Positions 1-8,947 are shown, numbered from the stretch's first letter. The stretch: 64,000 bases of DNA from Lachnospiraceae bacterium (GCA_014804645.1 JAAUZI010000018.1:2171-66170); one strand, 5' to 3'. Notes: generated by a model from the sequence alone, not told the origin. Translations and numbers: made by a program.

Positions 1-798
1 AAGATAGAGGTCAAGGAGGGTGATACCCTGTCCCTGGGCAGCCACACACTGAACTTTTACATGGCTCCCATGGTGCATTGGCCGGAGGTTATGGTGACTT
101 ATGAGAGCACGGAAAAAATCTTGTTCTCCGCAGACGGTTTCGGCAAGTTCGGAACACTGGACACCCAGGAGGACTGGGACTGTGAGGCCCGCCGCTACTA
201 TATGAATATTGTGGGCAAATACGGTGCGCCTGTGCAGGCTCTGCTCAAGAAAGCCGCTGCGCTGGACATTCAGACGATATGCCCCTTGCACGGACCGATT
301 TTGAAGGAGAATCTGGCACATTATCTGGAGAAATACGACATCTGGTCAAGCTATCGCCCGGAGAACGAGGGTGTTACCATCGCCTATGCCTCCATCCACG
401 GCAACACGGCGGCTGCAGCCAGAGAGTTGGCGGCGCTGCTTGAGGAAAAGGGTCAGAAGGTATCCGTGTTTGATTTGGCCAGGGACGACATGGCGGAGGC
501 CATAGAGAACGCTTTCCGCTATGACAGACTGGTGCTGGCGGCGGCTACATACGACGGCGGCCTGTTCCCCTGCATGGAGGATTTTCTCTACCACCTGAAA
601 CTCAAAAGCTACCAGAAAAGGACGGTGGGAATCTTGGAGAACGGTTCCTGGGCGCCCTTGGCGGGTAAGCTGATGCGGGAGTATGTGGAGGGCTTTAAGG
701 ACTGCGTCGTAGCGGAGCCGGTGGTGACGATTAAGTCCACCTTAAGCGACGCAAGCCGGGCGCAGCTCAAGGAACTGGCCCAGGCTCTGACAAAATAA
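1..798 (+). CDS. fprA: Flavodiiron protein (A-type flavoprotein), 5' end outside window
   Basis: Flavodiiron proteins reduce O2 or NO to water or N2O in the cytoplasm, using a diiron site in a metallo-beta-lactamase-like domain and FMN in a flavodoxin domain. The reading frame is open from base 1, so the N-terminal part of the lactamase-like domain is missing. What remains shows metal-ligand type motifs (MVHWPEVM, SADGFG, CPLHGPIL) and then, from about base 370, a flavodoxin domain with an FMN phosphate loop (YASIHGNTAAA) and a second FMN-contact stretch (AAATYDGGLFP). No rubredoxin domain follows; the protein stops at the usual flavodoxin end. It probably serves oxygen or nitric oxide detoxification in an anaerobe. 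Confidence 0.88.
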   Translation, partial: KIEVKEGDTLSLGSHTLNFYMAPMVHWPEVMVTYESTEKILFSADGFGKFGTLDTQEDWDCEARRYYMNIVGKYGAPVQALLKKAAALDIQTICPLHGPILKENLAHYLEKYDIWSSYRPENEGVTIAYASIHGNTAAAARELAALLEEKGQKVSVFDLARDDMAEAIENAFRYDRLVLAAATYDGGLFPCMEDFLYHLKLKSYQKRTVGILENGSWAPLAGKLMREYVEGFKDCVVAEPVVTIKSTLSDASRAQLKELAQALTK

Positions 799-1061
799 AG
801 GTGAAAAGTGAAAGTTTCACAAAAAATTAATAATCGGACAGTTGACGTACCGCCTTATTTATGATACTCTTTTGTCAAAGCAAAAGATTTCCGGGGAGTA
901 ATCCCATAAGGCGGTTTGCCGCATCTGACGAACATCTTGTTCTCTTTGGTAAGAAATCCTGCTTTTATTACCCAATTTATATGATAATGAATAGAGCAGG
1001 GGCGGAATACGGGCAGGAGCGCTGTTTTCCCTTTCTGTCGTATGCACAAGGAGGAATACGG

Positions 1062-1475
1062 ATGAACAATGGAGTTCGCAGGTCAATACAGGAGCTGAAT
1101 CTGACGGACAGATTCCTGTTTGCGGAGAATATGGACGAGCCGGAGGCTTACGAGGTGGCTGCCCGCAGCGGGAGCGCCCGGATCAAGTTGATTCACAGTA
1201 GGGTGGAGAAAGTCCGCCACTCTGAGAAATGTGGGGTGAAATATATGCAGAGATGGGAAGAGATCGCATATGCAAGACAGGATGGGTATGAGGCTGGAGC
1301 ACTCAGGGAGGTACTGGCAGCCGTATGCAAGAAACTGGCCAAGGGAAAAGGCGAAGAGCAGATTGCCGAGGAACTGGAGAAAACGCCGGAGGAGATTCAC
1401 TGGATATGCGAGGTGGCGAGAAAATATGCTCCTGCGTATAATCAGGACACGATATATCAGGAACTTCGGGCATAG
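1062..1475 (+). CDS. Internally deleted Rpn/PD-(D/E)XK transposase-family nuclease remnant
   Basis: The start ATG follows AAGGAGGAATACGG, so the 137-residue form is preferred over a longer frame that opens at 861. The N-terminus (IQELNLTDRFLFAENM) resembles the first 25 residues of Rpn-type recombination-promoting nucleases. From about residue 45 the protein jumps to what looks like their C-terminal region: a VKYMQRWEE segment and a helical tail (KLAKGKGEEQIAEELEK) ending at KYAPAY-x-x-D. The roughly 200-residue nuclease core with the PD-(D/E)XK residues is absent. It is therefore probably a catalytically dead in-frame deletion product that keeps both termini. It stands alone between fprA and argB. 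Family assignment is from memory of Lachnospiraceae Rpn proteins. Confidence 0.6.
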   Translation: MNNGVRRSIQELNLTDRFLFAENMDEPEAYEVAARSGSARIKLIHSRVEKVRHSEKCGVKYMQRWEEIAYARQDGYEAGALREVLAAVCKKLAKGKGEEQIAEELEKTPEEIHWICEVARKYAPAYNQDTIYQELRA

Positions 1476-1565
1476 GGAAATATGGCTACGGAGGAAAGTG
1501 CGGATTTATGCCGGGACAGGAGAACAAATATTGACACTGTCCGGCAAATGTAGTAAACCATTAAG

Positions 1566-1594
1566 GGGAACAGGACACTTACGGAACTCAAAAC
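1566..1594 (+). repeat. Diverged copy of the GGGAAC...CGGAACT...AAAAC intergenic repeat
   Basis: Contains GGGAAC, then TTACGGAACTCAAAAC, matching the pattern repeated at 5203-5227, 5307-5331 and 5414-5434. It lies just upstream of argB. Function unknown. Confidence 0.4.
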
Positions 1595-1622
1595 TCACAA
1601 TAAGAAAGGAAATCTAACACCG

Positions 1623-2519
1623 ATGGAAAAGGACATGGAACTGGTGATGCACAAGGCGGAAACTCTGATCGAGGCATTGCCCTATATTCAGAAATTCAAC
1701 CGCAAGATCATAGTGGTTAAATACGGCGGCAGCGCCATGAGCAATGCGCAGTTGCAGAGAAATGTCATCAAGGACGTGACTCTGCTGAAACTGGTGGGCT
1801 TTAAGCCGATCATAGTCCACGGCGGCGGCAAGGAGATCAGCCGCTGGGTGGGAAAAGTGGGCAAAGAGGCCCAGTTTATCAATGGCCTGCGGGTCACCGA
1901 CGAGGAGACTATGGAGATCGCGGAGATGGTACTGGGCAAGGTAAGCAAGGACCTGGTGACCATGGTGCAGGAGCTGGGAGTCAAGGCCGTGGGTATCAGC
2001 GGCAAGGACGGCGGCCTGCTCACCGTGGAGAAAAAATACGCGGACGGTCAGGATATCGGCTATGTGGGCAATATCACAGAGGTGAATCCCAAGGTCCTCT
2101 ACGATCTGCTGGAGAAGGATTTTCTGCCCATTGTGGCTCCTATCGGACTGGACGAACAGTTCCAGACCTATAATATCAACGCAGACGATGCGGCCTGCGC
2201 CATCGCGAAGGCTGTAGGTGCGGACAAGCTGGTGTTTCTGACGGACATAGAGGGACTGTATAAGGATATAAACGATAAGTCCAGCTTTATCTCCCGTCTC
2301 TCGGCGTCCGATGCGGAGGAGCTGATCGGCGGCGGCTTTATCGGCGGCGGCATGCTGCCCAAGCTCTCTAACTGTACCTCGGCAATCAGAAACGGCGTAA
2401 ACCGGGTCCATATTTTGGACGGCAGAGTTCCCCACAGTCTGCTTTTGGAGATTTTCACCAACAATGGCGTGGGAACAGCCATTGTCAGTGATGAGGAGAT
2501 TGGAGGGATGCCCCAATGA
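1623..2519 (+). CDS. argB: Acetylglutamate kinase
   Basis: Phosphorylates N-acetyl-L-glutamate with ATP, the second step of arginine/ornithine biosynthesis, in the cytoplasm. The amino-acid-kinase fold is clear: VVKYGGSAM phosphate loop, VHGGGKEIS substrate-binding glycine run, [19 protein letters not shown] and the C-terminal FIGGGMLPK region. At 298 residues it is full length. About 25 residues precede the first core strand; such an N-terminal helix is characteristic of hexameric, arginine-feedback-inhibited acetylglutamate kinases, so end-product inhibition is likely (inference). AAGGAA lies about 12 nt upstream of the ATG. The stop overlaps the start of argD, so the two are translationally coupled. 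Confidence 0.97.
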   Translation: MEKDMELVMHKAETLIEALPYIQKFNRKIIVVKYGGSAMSNAQLQRNVIKDVTLLKLVGFKPIIVHGGGKEISRWVGKVGKEAQFINGLRVTDEETMEIAEMVLGKVSKDLVTMVQELGVKAVGISGKDGGLLTVEKKYADGQDIGYVGNITEVNPKVLYDLLEKDFLPIVAPIGLDEQFQTYNINADDAACAIAKAVGADKLVFLTDIEGLYKDINDKSSFISRLSASDAEELIGGGFIGGGMLPKLSNCTSAIRNGVNRVHILDGRVPHSLLLEIFTNNGVGTAIVSDEEIGGMPQ

Positions 2520-3703
2520 TGAAGGAATATATCGACGAAGCGGAAAAAGCCCTGCTCCATACTTACAATCGCTATCAGGTGGTCCTGGACCGGGGGGACG
2601 GCGTATATCTCTATGATATAGAGGGCAAGCGCTATCTGGATTTTGTGTCAGGAATCGCTGTGTTTGCCCTGGGCTATAATAACAAGGCGTACAATGATGC
2701 GCTGAAGGCCCAGATCGACAAACTGATCCACACCTCCAACTACTACTACAATATGCCTGCCATCGAAGCGGCCAAGCGAATCAAGGCGGTGTCCGGCATG
2801 GACAGGGTCTTTTTCACCAATTCCGGGGCGGAGGCTGTGGAGGGTGCCATCAAGGCAGCCCGAAAATATGCCTATCTGAAGGACGGATGCACGGACCATG
2901 AGATCATTGCCATGGAGCATTCCTTCCACGGCAGAACTATGGGCGCCCTCTCGGTGACGGGAAATCCCAAGTATCGGGAGGCGTTTGAACCCATGATAGG
3001 AAATATCCGATTTGCAACTCTGAACGACTATGACAGTGTGCTGGCCCAGGTGACGGACAAGACCTGCGCCATTATTCTGGAGACTGTTCAGGGGGAGGGC
3101 GGCATTTACCCCGCCGAGGAGGATTTTCTGAAAAAATTGCGAGGGCTCTGTGACGAGCGGGATATTCTCCTTATTCTGGACGAGATTCAGTGCGGCATGG
3201 GCCGTACAGGTTACATGTATGCGTGGCAGCGCTTTGGCGTAAAGCCGGATATCATGACCACGGCGAAGGCTCTGGGCTGTGGAGTGCCCGTGGGAGCATT
3301 TCTGATGACTGAGCGGGTGGCGAGCAATTCCCTGGCGGCGGGAGATCACGGCACCACCTATGGCGGCAACCCGCTGGCAGCGGCGGCGATCTGCAAGGTG
3401 TTGGAGCTGTTTGAGGAGCAGAAGGTGCTGGAGAATGTGAGGGAAGTAGGCCCTTATTTGGCTGAAAAGCTGGAGGAGCTGACCCGCAGACACGACTGCA
3501 TTGAGACGCACCGGGGCGTGGGGCTGCTGCAGGGCCTGGTGTTTAACAAGCCCGTGGGCGAGATCATAGGCCGGGCCATGGAAAAAGGTCTGATACTGAT
3601 TAATGCGGGAACCCATATCATTCGTTTTGTGCCCGCGCTGGTGATCAGCAAGGCAGATGTGGACGCCATGGTGGAGATACTTGACAGCTGTATTGAGGAG
3701 TGA
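2516..3703 (+). CDS. argD: Acetylornithine aminotransferase
   Basis: A PLP-dependent class III aminotransferase that converts N-acetylglutamate-5-semialdehyde and glutamate to N-acetylornithine. It has 395 residues, normal for ArgD. Visible motifs are [18 protein letters not shown] (PLP phosphate binding), [10 protein letters not shown], the [13 protein letters not shown]sp region that contacts the PLP ring, the Schiff-base lysine in TTAKALG, and [17 protein letters not shown] lies eight bases before the ATG at 2516, which overlaps the argB stop. Its end touches the next gene, an exported protein without an evident arginine role. Other arginine genes (argC, argJ, argF) are not in the window. 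Confidence 0.95.
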   Translation: MMKEYIDEAEKALLHTYNRYQVVLDRGDGVYLYDIEGKRYLDFVSGIAVFALGYNNKAYNDALKAQIDKLIHTSNYYYNMPAIEAAKRIKAVSGMDRVFFTNSGAEAVEGAIKAARKYAYLKDGCTDHEIIAMEHSFHGRTMGALSVTGNPKYREAFEPMIGNIRFATLNDYDSVLAQVTDKTCAIILETVQGEGGIYPAEEDFLKKLRGLCDERDILLILDEIQCGMGRTGYMYAWQRFGVKPDIMTTAKALGCGVPVGAFLMTERVASNSLAAGDHGTTYGGNPLAAAAICKVLELFEEQKVLENVREVGPYLAEKLEELTRRHDCIETHRGVGLLQGLVFNKPVGEIIGRAMEKGLILINAGTHIIRFVPALVISKADVDAMVEILDSCIEE

Positions 3704-3711
3704 CGAAGACT

Positions 3712-5148
3712 ATGCATTTTACCGAAAGATTTTTGGCTGTTTTGCTGGTGGGAACGCTGACGGCCGGACTTTACGGCGCCAGCCAGATTGACTGGGACAG
3801 TGAGGATGAGCAGGAGAATCCGTTGGCTGTTCTCAACCAGAAGGAGACAATCCGTGTCTGGTATGGGGATGAGGCATTGTCGGATTATATCAACAGCGCT
3901 GCCGTGGCCTTCGGAGAGGCCAACAATGTGCGGATACTCCCCTACTATATGGCGGAGAGTGATTACCTGGAGACCATAAACAGGGCTACTCTTGGCGATT
4001 TGGAGGGAGTGCTGCCCATGCCGGACGTCTATTTGATCAGCCACGATTCGCTGGAGAGAGCTTATCTTGCCGGACTGGCAGTTCCTGTGGAGGACCCGGC
4101 GGGGGTGATGAATGAGGACAGTTTTCCCAAGGCGGCGTTGTCGGCGGTGTCCTATCACGGCAAGCTGGTGGCATATCCACTGTATTATGAGACCAGCGCC
4201 CTGCTCTACAATGAGACCTACCTGTATGAATGGGCCAGGCAGCAGGCGGGGAAGGCCGACACTGAGGGAAACGGCGAGAGCGAGGAGGGCGAGTTTGAGG
4301 AGTTGGACGAACTTCCCGACGAAGAGAACTCCCTGGTGGAATACGATGAAGAGACCATTGCGCTGCGGACGGAGCAGTTCTTCTTGCGGGCAATTCCCGC
4401 CACGGTGAACGATATCCTGCAGATAGCGGACTCCTTTGATCCCCCGGAGACGGTGGAGGGTATTTTTTCCTGGGATGTCTCGGACATTTTTTACAACTAT
4501 TATTTTGTGGGCAGCTGCATGAATCTGGGGGGAGAGGCCGGAGACGACAGGAATCAAATTGACATATACAATCAGGATGCCATAGCCAGCCTGGGAGTTT
4601 ATCAGGGATTGAATCAGTTCTTTTCCATTGATTCCTCCACAGTGACCTACGAATCGGTGCTGCAGGATTTTTTGGAGGGAAAGCTGGTGTATACCATTGC
4701 CACCACGGATGCGGCGGCAGTTCTGGCAGCGGCCAAGGAGGAGGGCAGCTTTGTCTATGATTACGGCGTGGCGCTGATGCCCGATCCCACCGCTGAGCTG
4801 GAAGGCAGATCCATGTCTGTGACAAGCGCGGTGGCTATCAACGGCTATTCGGACCACCGGGAGCTGGCCAATGCGTTCGCCACCTTTCTGGTGGACGGTT
4901 ATGCGGAGAATCTGTACGATCTCGCGGGCAAGGCCTCTGCCAACAGAAATGTAAATCAGGACAACGGTGCGCTGCAGATATTTTTGATGGAGTATGAGGA
5001 CAGCATGCCGCTGCCCAAGCTGATGGAGGCAAGCAATTACTGGATTCAGCTGGAGGTGCTGTTTGCCAGGGTGTGGAACGGGGAGGATGTGAGCAGTCTG
5101 GTGGAACAGCTGGATCAACAGATGCGCACTCAGCTTGTCAAAAATTGA
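3712..5148 (+). CDS. Extracellular solute-binding-protein-like exported protein
   Basis: The protein begins with a short basic stretch and a hydrophobic segment (FLAVLLVGTLTAGLYGA), a signal peptide or N-terminal anchor without a lipobox cysteine. The rest looks like a family 1 extracellular solute-binding protein: IRVWYGDEAL near residue 45, a DVYLISHDSLERAYLAG segment, and a long C-terminal helical lobe. An acidic insert around residues 180-205 (SEEGEFEELDELPDEE) is unusual. GAGGAG eleven bases upstream supports the ATG at 3712; a GTG at 3700 overlapping the argD stop is also possible. No permease or ATPase genes follow, so its partner, if any, is elsewhere. Substrate unknown. Confidence 0.65.
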   Translation: MHFTERFLAVLLVGTLTAGLYGASQIDWDSEDEQENPLAVLNQKETIRVWYGDEALSDYINSAAVAFGEANNVRILPYYMAESDYLETINRATLGDLEGVLPMPDVYLISHDSLERAYLAGLAVPVEDPAGVMNEDSFPKAALSAVSYHGKLVAYPLYYETSALLYNETYLYEWARQQAGKADTEGNGESEEGEFEELDELPDEENSLVEYDEETIALRTEQFFLRAIPATVNDILQIADSFDPPETVEGIFSWDVSDIFYNYYFVGSCMNLGGEAGDDRNQIDIYNQDAIASLGVYQGLNQFFSIDSSTVTYESVLQDFLEGKLVYTIATTDAAAVLAAAKEEGSFVYDYGVALMPDPTAELEGRSMSVTSAVAINGYSDHRELANAFATFLVDGYAENLYDLAGKASANRNVNQDNGALQIFLMEYEDSMPLPKLMEASNYWIQLEVLFARVWNGEDVSSLVEQLDQQMRTQLVKN

Positions 5149-5201
5149 ATATTTTCGCATATAGAACCAATCATCAGGATATCCTATTGCTATAAAAGTT
5201 A

Positions 5202-5237
5202 CGGGAACATGCGGAACTCTAAAACAGCATGTTCCCG
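5202..5237 (+). repeat. Perfect 10-bp hairpin carrying the CGGAACTCTAAAACAG loop
   Basis: CGGGAACATG (5202-5211) and CATGTTCCCG (5228-5237) are perfect inverted repeats enclosing the 16-base loop CGGAACTCTAAAACAG. No T-run follows, so it is not a standard terminator. Confidence 0.7.
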
Positions 5238-5331
5238 AATGGCGCACTGATTGATGTTCGGGCGTCGAAACGACCGAATATCAATCACCGGCCCTGTGTG
5301 GCAGCAGGGAACATGCGGAACTCTAAAACAG
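5203..5331 (+). repeat. Exact 25-bp direct repeat, copies 104 bp apart
   Basis: Bases 5203-5227 and 5307-5331 are identical; each starts GGGAACATG and ends TCTAAAACAG. Between them lies an imperfect 13-bp inverted repeat (5249-5261 with 5274-5286, one mismatch). The whole interval from 5149 to 5448 has no credible gene. Confidence 0.7.
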
Positions 5332-5351
5332 TAACCACCCGTACAGTGCCT

Positions 5352-5434
5352 GGAATAAGTTACGGCCTCATTGGGACGGAACTTATTCCACCAGGTTAAG
5401 GTGCTGGAAGGGGGGTTACGGAACTAAAATAGCG
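5352..5434 (+). repeat. Further hairpin and diverged repeat before the DMT gene
   Basis: GGAATAAGTT (5352-5361) and AACTTATTCC (5380-5389) form a perfect inverted repeat whose loop again contains TACGG and GGACGG. At 5414-5434 GGTTACGGAACTAAAATAG is a diverged third copy of the repeat core. Confidence 0.55.
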
Positions 5435-5448
5435 AGAGGGATATAGTG

Positions 5449-5880
5449 ATGATTGGTTTTTTTATTGCCCTGATATCAGGTGCGCTCATGAGTGTTCAGG
5501 GGGTGTTTAACACCCAGGTGACGAAAAATTCCAGCATATGGGTAGCCAGTGCCTTTGTGCAGTTTACCGCACTGCTGGTCTGCCTCGGGGCATGGCTGAT
5601 TACGGACAGGAGCAGCCTTTTGGCTCCGTTTAAGGTGGAACCGAAATACATGCTGCTGGGCGGCGCCATCGGCGCGTTCATCACCTACACGGTTATCAAA
5701 AGCATGGATGCACTGGGACCGGCCCGAGCGGTTATGCTGATCGTGGTGGCGCAGCTGCTGGTGGCCTATGTGATTGAGCTGCTGGGATGGTTTGGCGTGG
5801 AGAGACAGCCCTGGGAGTGGCGTAAGGTCATAGGTATGGCCATCGCGATTGCAGGCATTGTCATATTCAAGTGGAAATAA
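5449..5880 (+). CDS. YdcZ/DUF606-type DMT-superfamily membrane protein
   Basis: A 143-residue inner-membrane protein with four or five hydrophobic helices that cover nearly the entire length. The N-terminal GALMSVQGVFNTQ and the central GGAIGAFITYTVIKSMDALGP are typical of the short DMT proteins once called DUF606 (YdcZ), which are half the length of EamA transporters and presumably pair up. GAGAGGG eight bases upstream supports the ATG at 5449; a GTG three bases earlier is possible. Substrate unknown. It stands alone between a repeat-rich intergenic region and comEA. Confidence 0.8.
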   Translation: MIGFFIALISGALMSVQGVFNTQVTKNSSIWVASAFVQFTALLVCLGAWLITDRSSLLAPFKVEPKYMLLGGAIGAFITYTVIKSMDALGPARAVMLIVVAQLLVAYVIELLGWFGVERQPWEWRKVIGMAIAIAGIVIFKWK

Positions 5881-5920
5881 GAATTTGAAGAAAATTAAAA
5901 CTTTTTTAAGTATTTTTCGC

Positions 5921-5949
5921 TTGTCAAGGGAAAATACTTCCTATACAAT
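5921..5949 (+). promoter_or_regulatory. Sigma-A-type promoter for comEA
   Basis: TTGTCA (5921-5926), 17-base spacer, TACAAT (5944-5949). It is about 120 bases upstream of comEA and transcribes the stem-loop element at 5991-6060. Confidence 0.6.
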
Positions 5950-5990
5950 AAAATTATCAGCATAGAGAGGCATTCCGAGTACCGCAATAC

Positions 5991-6060
5991 TGATTTACGC
6001 AACAGCGCAGGCACAGCGGGAGTTTGGTCCATATTAAACTCCGGTTATGCAGGAAAGGGG
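5991..6060 (+). repeat. Structured intergenic element, copy A (upstream of comEA)
   Basis: Contains TTACGCAACAGCGCAGGC, then a GGAGTTT/AAACTCC hairpin, then TTATGCAGGAAAGGGG, which supplies the comEA ribosome-binding site. The flanks match copy B at 46332 (ACGCA...CGCAGGC...TATGCAG...GGG) while the hairpin stem differs in sequence. Confidence 0.55.
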
Positions 6061-6069
6061 AAAGGAACT

Positions 6070-6708
6070 ATGATGAGAAAAATAAAGTGTAGGTTATTTC
6101 TTGTATGCTTTTTGATGACACTGGTCTTAAACGGCTGCGGTCGCGGCGGAGAGATCCTGTATTTTGACCGGGAGACGGCTGGTGACGGGTCTGCCCGGGA
6201 GCATGTGGATGGGCTGCCACAGGGGAGTCTGTCGAGTGAAGAGCAGTCTGCAGTAGCAGAGGCTGCAGCAAATGCTACGGCGGATATAGACAGGCAGATT
6301 TGTGTACATGTCTGTGGTCAGGTGTGTCAGCCTGGAGTGGTGATGCTGCCGGAGGGCAGCCGTGCCTGGGAGGCGGTGGAGGCCGCAGGCGGACTTTCCG
6401 GCGACGCGGAGGAGTCGGCGGTAAACCTGGCCGCAATGCTGCGGGACGGGGAACGGTTGTACATTCCCTCTGTGGGCGAGAAAATATCCGAAACCGACAG
6501 TGGGACCGACGGCGGGCTTGTCAATCTGAACACAGCGGATGCGGCCGGACTTCAGACCCTGCCTGGAATCGGTGAAAGCCGTGCGGCGGATATTCTGTCC
6601 TACAGGGAGAAAAACGGCGGTTTCAGGTCTGTGGAGGAGATCATGCTGGTGCCGGGCATTAAGGAAAGCATATATGAGAAGATCAAGGATAAGATAACGA
6701 CGGACTGA
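6070..6708 (+). CDS. comEA: ComEA-family helix-hairpin-helix lipoprotein
   Basis: Binds double-stranded DNA at the cell surface and hands it to the ComEC channel during DNA uptake. The N-terminus is a lipoprotein signal (CFLMTLVLNGC; cysteine near residue 23), followed by a low-complexity linker, a soluble-ligand-binding beta-grasp (SLBB) domain (CVHVCGQVCQPGV to RLYIPS, about residues 77-140) and a ComEA-type tandem helix-hairpin-helix domain (VNLNTADAAGLQTLPGIG, then IMLVPGIKESIYEKI) to the end. The start is one of two adjacent ATGs after GGAAAGG. It heads a run with a two-component system, a lipoprotein and comEC. A lipobox rather than a plain anchor helix is a variation on the classic ComEA. 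Confidence 0.88.
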   Translation: MMRKIKCRLFLVCFLMTLVLNGCGRGGEILYFDRETAGDGSAREHVDGLPQGSLSSEEQSAVAEAAANATADIDRQICVHVCGQVCQPGVVMLPEGSRAWEAVEAAGGLSGDAEESAVNLAAMLRDGERLYIPSVGEKISETDSGTDGGLVNLNTADAAGLQTLPGIGESRAADILSYREKNGGFRSVEEIMLVPGIKESIYEKIKDKITTD

Positions 6709-6729
6709 CAGGGAAGGATGGTTGATGGG

Positions 6730-7425
6730 ATGGCTGTAAAGAAGGCACTGGTAGTGGATGATGAGAAACTGATCGTGAAGGGGATTCGATTTAGTCTGGA
6801 GCAGGACGAGATGCAGGTTGACTGTGCCTATGACGGAGAGGAGGCCCTGGAGCTGGCGAGGGCCAACCGATATGACATTATTTTGTTGGATGTCATGCTG
6901 CCGAAACTGACAGGTTTTGAGGTCTGCCAGCAGATCAGGGAATTTTCCACTGTGCCTATTATCATGCTGACGGCCAAGGACGACGACATGGACAAGATTC
7001 TGGGGTTGGAGTACGGCGCAGACGACTACATTACCAAACCCTTTAACATTCTGGAGGTAAAGGCGAGGATTAAAGCAATCATGCGCCGCATAGAGCCAAA
7101 GAAGGGACAGGCGGAGGCCCAAAAGGATCTGGTCAGCGGTGAGATGCGTCTGGACTGCGAGGGCCGACGGGCCTATATAGCGGGCAGGGAGATTGGTCTG
7201 ACCGCCAAGGAATTTGAGGTGTTGGAGCTGCTGATGACCAATCCCAATAAGGTATACAGCAGGGAGGCGCTGCTGAAGATCGTATGGGGTTCCGATTATC
7301 CCGGTGATGTGCGGACAGTGGATGTACATATCAGGAGATTGCGTGAAAAGGTTGAAAGTAATCCCAGCGAGCCGCAGTATGTGCATACCAAATGGGGAGT
7401 AGGGTACTATTTTTATAATGTGTAA
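6730..7425 (+). CDS. OmpR/PhoB-family response regulator
   Basis: A DNA-binding response regulator. The receiver domain (about residues 1-118) has the acidic pair VVDDE, phospho-acceptor Asp54 in IILLDVMLPK, MLTAKDDD and the conserved lysine in DYITKPF. The C-terminal winged helix (about 130-230) has LTAKEFEVLELL, SREALL and the DNA-facing TVDVHIRRLREKVE. The start at 6730 gives the usual short N-terminus; an ATG at 6718 lies immediately after GGGAAGG and could instead be used. The kinase gene begins four bases downstream of its stop, so they form a pair; the layout resembles WalRK-type systems, but the target regulon cannot be read from sequence. Confidence 0.93.
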   Translation: MAVKKALVVDDEKLIVKGIRFSLEQDEMQVDCAYDGEEALELARANRYDIILLDVMLPKLTGFEVCQQIREFSTVPIIMLTAKDDDMDKILGLEYGADDYITKPFNILEVKARIKAIMRRIEPKKGQAEAQKDLVSGEMRLDCEGRRAYIAGREIGLTAKEFEVLELLMTNPNKVYSREALLKIVWGSDYPGDVRTVDVHIRRLREKVESNPSEPQYVHTKWGVGYYFYNV

Positions 7426-7428
7426 GCC

Positions 7429-8931
7429 ATGGTGAACAATTATCTGAAAAAAATAAAAGAATTTTATCATCAGTATCTCAGCTTTCGCAGTCTGCGTGTC
7501 AGAATATTTCTGATCGTGCTGGCGGTCGGCATTATTCCCAGTGTGGCCATGCGCTACGGGATTGTGAGAAACTATGAGCAGCGGGCGGTGGAGCTGAGAA
7601 CGGTGGCGGTGCAGAGCCAGCTGAAGATCATAGCGGATCATCTGATCAACGAGGACTATTTCAACACCAACAGGTCTGAGGTGATTAACGCGGAGCTGGA
7701 GATGCTGTCCAATCTGTATGACGGACGGGTGCAGATTATCAGTGGGAATCTGCGGATTATCAAAGATACATATGGAATCAGTGAGGGGAAGACGATTATC
7801 TCAGAGGAAGTAATCAAATGTTTCATGGGAGAAAGCCTTTCCAATTATGATGCCCAAAATGGGTACATAGAAATGACCATTCCCATTATTGACAATCAGA
7901 ATGTCAGCGCAGAGGGGACCGGGGGGACCACTGCCACAGGTCCGGACCCTCGGGTCAAGGGCGTGATGCTGACCAGCATTTCCACAGACTATATCACAGA
8001 GACGATGTCGATTCTGAGCCGCAAGGCCATGATTCTGGAGGCACTGATGATTATGGCCATTGTGGCTATTGCGCTGATATTATCCATTGTGCTGACCAGG
8101 CCCTTTGAGCGCGTCACCAAGGCCATTGGCGAGGTGAAAGCCGGGTACAGCAACGAGAGTATCTCCGTGCCCGATCTGGCGGAGACGGAGCATATCGTGG
8201 AAGCGTTCAACCAGCTGCTGCAGCGGATGAAGGTGTTGGACGACTCACGGCAGGAGTTCGTATCCAACGTGTCCCATGAGCTGAAGACTCCGCTGACCTC
8301 CATGAAAGTGCTGGCGGATTCGCTGCTGGTACAGGAGGATGTGTCAGTGGAGCTGTATCAGGAGTTTATGGAGGATATCGTGTCTGAGATCGACAGGGAG
8401 AACCGGATCATAACGGATCTGCTGACCCTGGTGAAAATGGACAAAAAGGCGTCGGCCATGAACATTGTATCTCTCAATATCAATGATATGACGGAATTGA
8501 TTTTGAAACGTCTGCGTCCCCTTGCACGCAAAAAGGACGTGGAGGTGGTGTTTGAGAGTGTGCGTTCTGTGACGGCTGAGGTGGACGAGGTGAAGATGAC
8601 GCTGGTGATGTCCAATCTGGTGGAAAATGCCATCAAATACAACAAGGAACACGGCTGGGTCAAGGTGGTTCTGGATGCGGATCACCAGTATTTTACCTTT
8701 GAGGTCAGCGATTCGGGTATCGGTATTCCTGAGGACTCTCTGGCTCAGATATATGAACGTTTTTATCGTGTGGATAAGTCGCACTCGAGGGAGATCGGCG
8801 GTACCGGTCTGGGCCTGGCGATAACCAAGAACGCGGTGCTGATGCACAGAGGCTCAATCACTGTAACCAGCACGGAGGGGGAAGGTTCCACTTTTCTGGT
8901 TAAAATTCCCCTGAACTATATTGCCGGATAA
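7429..8931 (+). CDS. Membrane sensor histidine kinase
   Basis: Partner kinase of the preceding regulator. Two membrane helices (about residues 24-42 and 201-224) bracket an extracytoplasmic sensor of roughly 155 residues, followed by HAMP, a HisKA dimerisation domain with phospho-accepting His283 in NVSHELKTPLTS, and a HATPase_c domain with N box NLVENAIKYN, DSGIGIP, ERFYRVD and GGTGLGLAI. No PAS domain sits between HAMP and HisKA, unlike classic WalK. At 500 residues it is complete. The following GerMN lipoprotein and comEC continue the same strand with almost no gaps, so they are probably co-transcribed. Confidence 0.93.
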   Translation: MVNNYLKKIKEFYHQYLSFRSLRVRIFLIVLAVGIIPSVAMRYGIVRNYEQRAVELRTVAVQSQLKIIADHLINEDYFNTNRSEVINAELEMLSNLYDGRVQIISGNLRIIKDTYGISEGKTIISEEVIKCFMGESLSNYDAQNGYIEMTIPIIDNQNVSAEGTGGTTATGPDPRVKGVMLTSISTDYITETMSILSRKAMILEALMIMAIVAIALILSIVLTRPFERVTKAIGEVKAGYSNESISVPDLAETEHIVEAFNQLLQRMKVLDDSRQEFVSNVSHELKTPLTSMKVLADSLLVQEDVSVELYQEFMEDIVSEIDRENRIITDLLTLVKMDKKASAMNIVSLNINDMTELILKRLRPLARKKDVEVVFESVRSVTAEVDEVKMTLVMSNLVENAIKYNKEHGWVKVVLDADHQYFTFEVSDSGIGIPEDSLAQIYERFYRVDKSHSREIGGTGLGLAITKNAVLMHRGSITVTSTEGEGSTFLVKIPLNYIAG

Positions 8932-8947
8932 GAATTGGAGGAAGAGG

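Noticed and set aside
842..868. TTGACG with TATGAT/GATACT upstream of the Rpn-like gene
   Set aside because: Spacing of 12-15 bases is poor; not claimed as a promoter.
1531..1556. TTGACA upstream of argB as promoter
   Set aside because: The only -10-like box (TAGTAA) lies 14 bases away, too short for sigma-A.
3454..5247. Long open frame on the minus strand across argD and the solute-binding-type gene
   Set aside because: Antisense shadow of two well-supported genes; no ribosome site or recognisable domain.
5202..5331. CRISPR-like reading of the repeat (reverse strand begins GTTTTAGAG)
   Set aside because: Only two exact copies 104 bp apart, other copies diverged, no spacers of regular length and no cas genes.
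6127..7641. Minus-strand frame of 504 codons opposite comEA and the response regulator
   Set aside because: Composition (His/Gln/Leu-rich) is typical of antisense frames; no start site.
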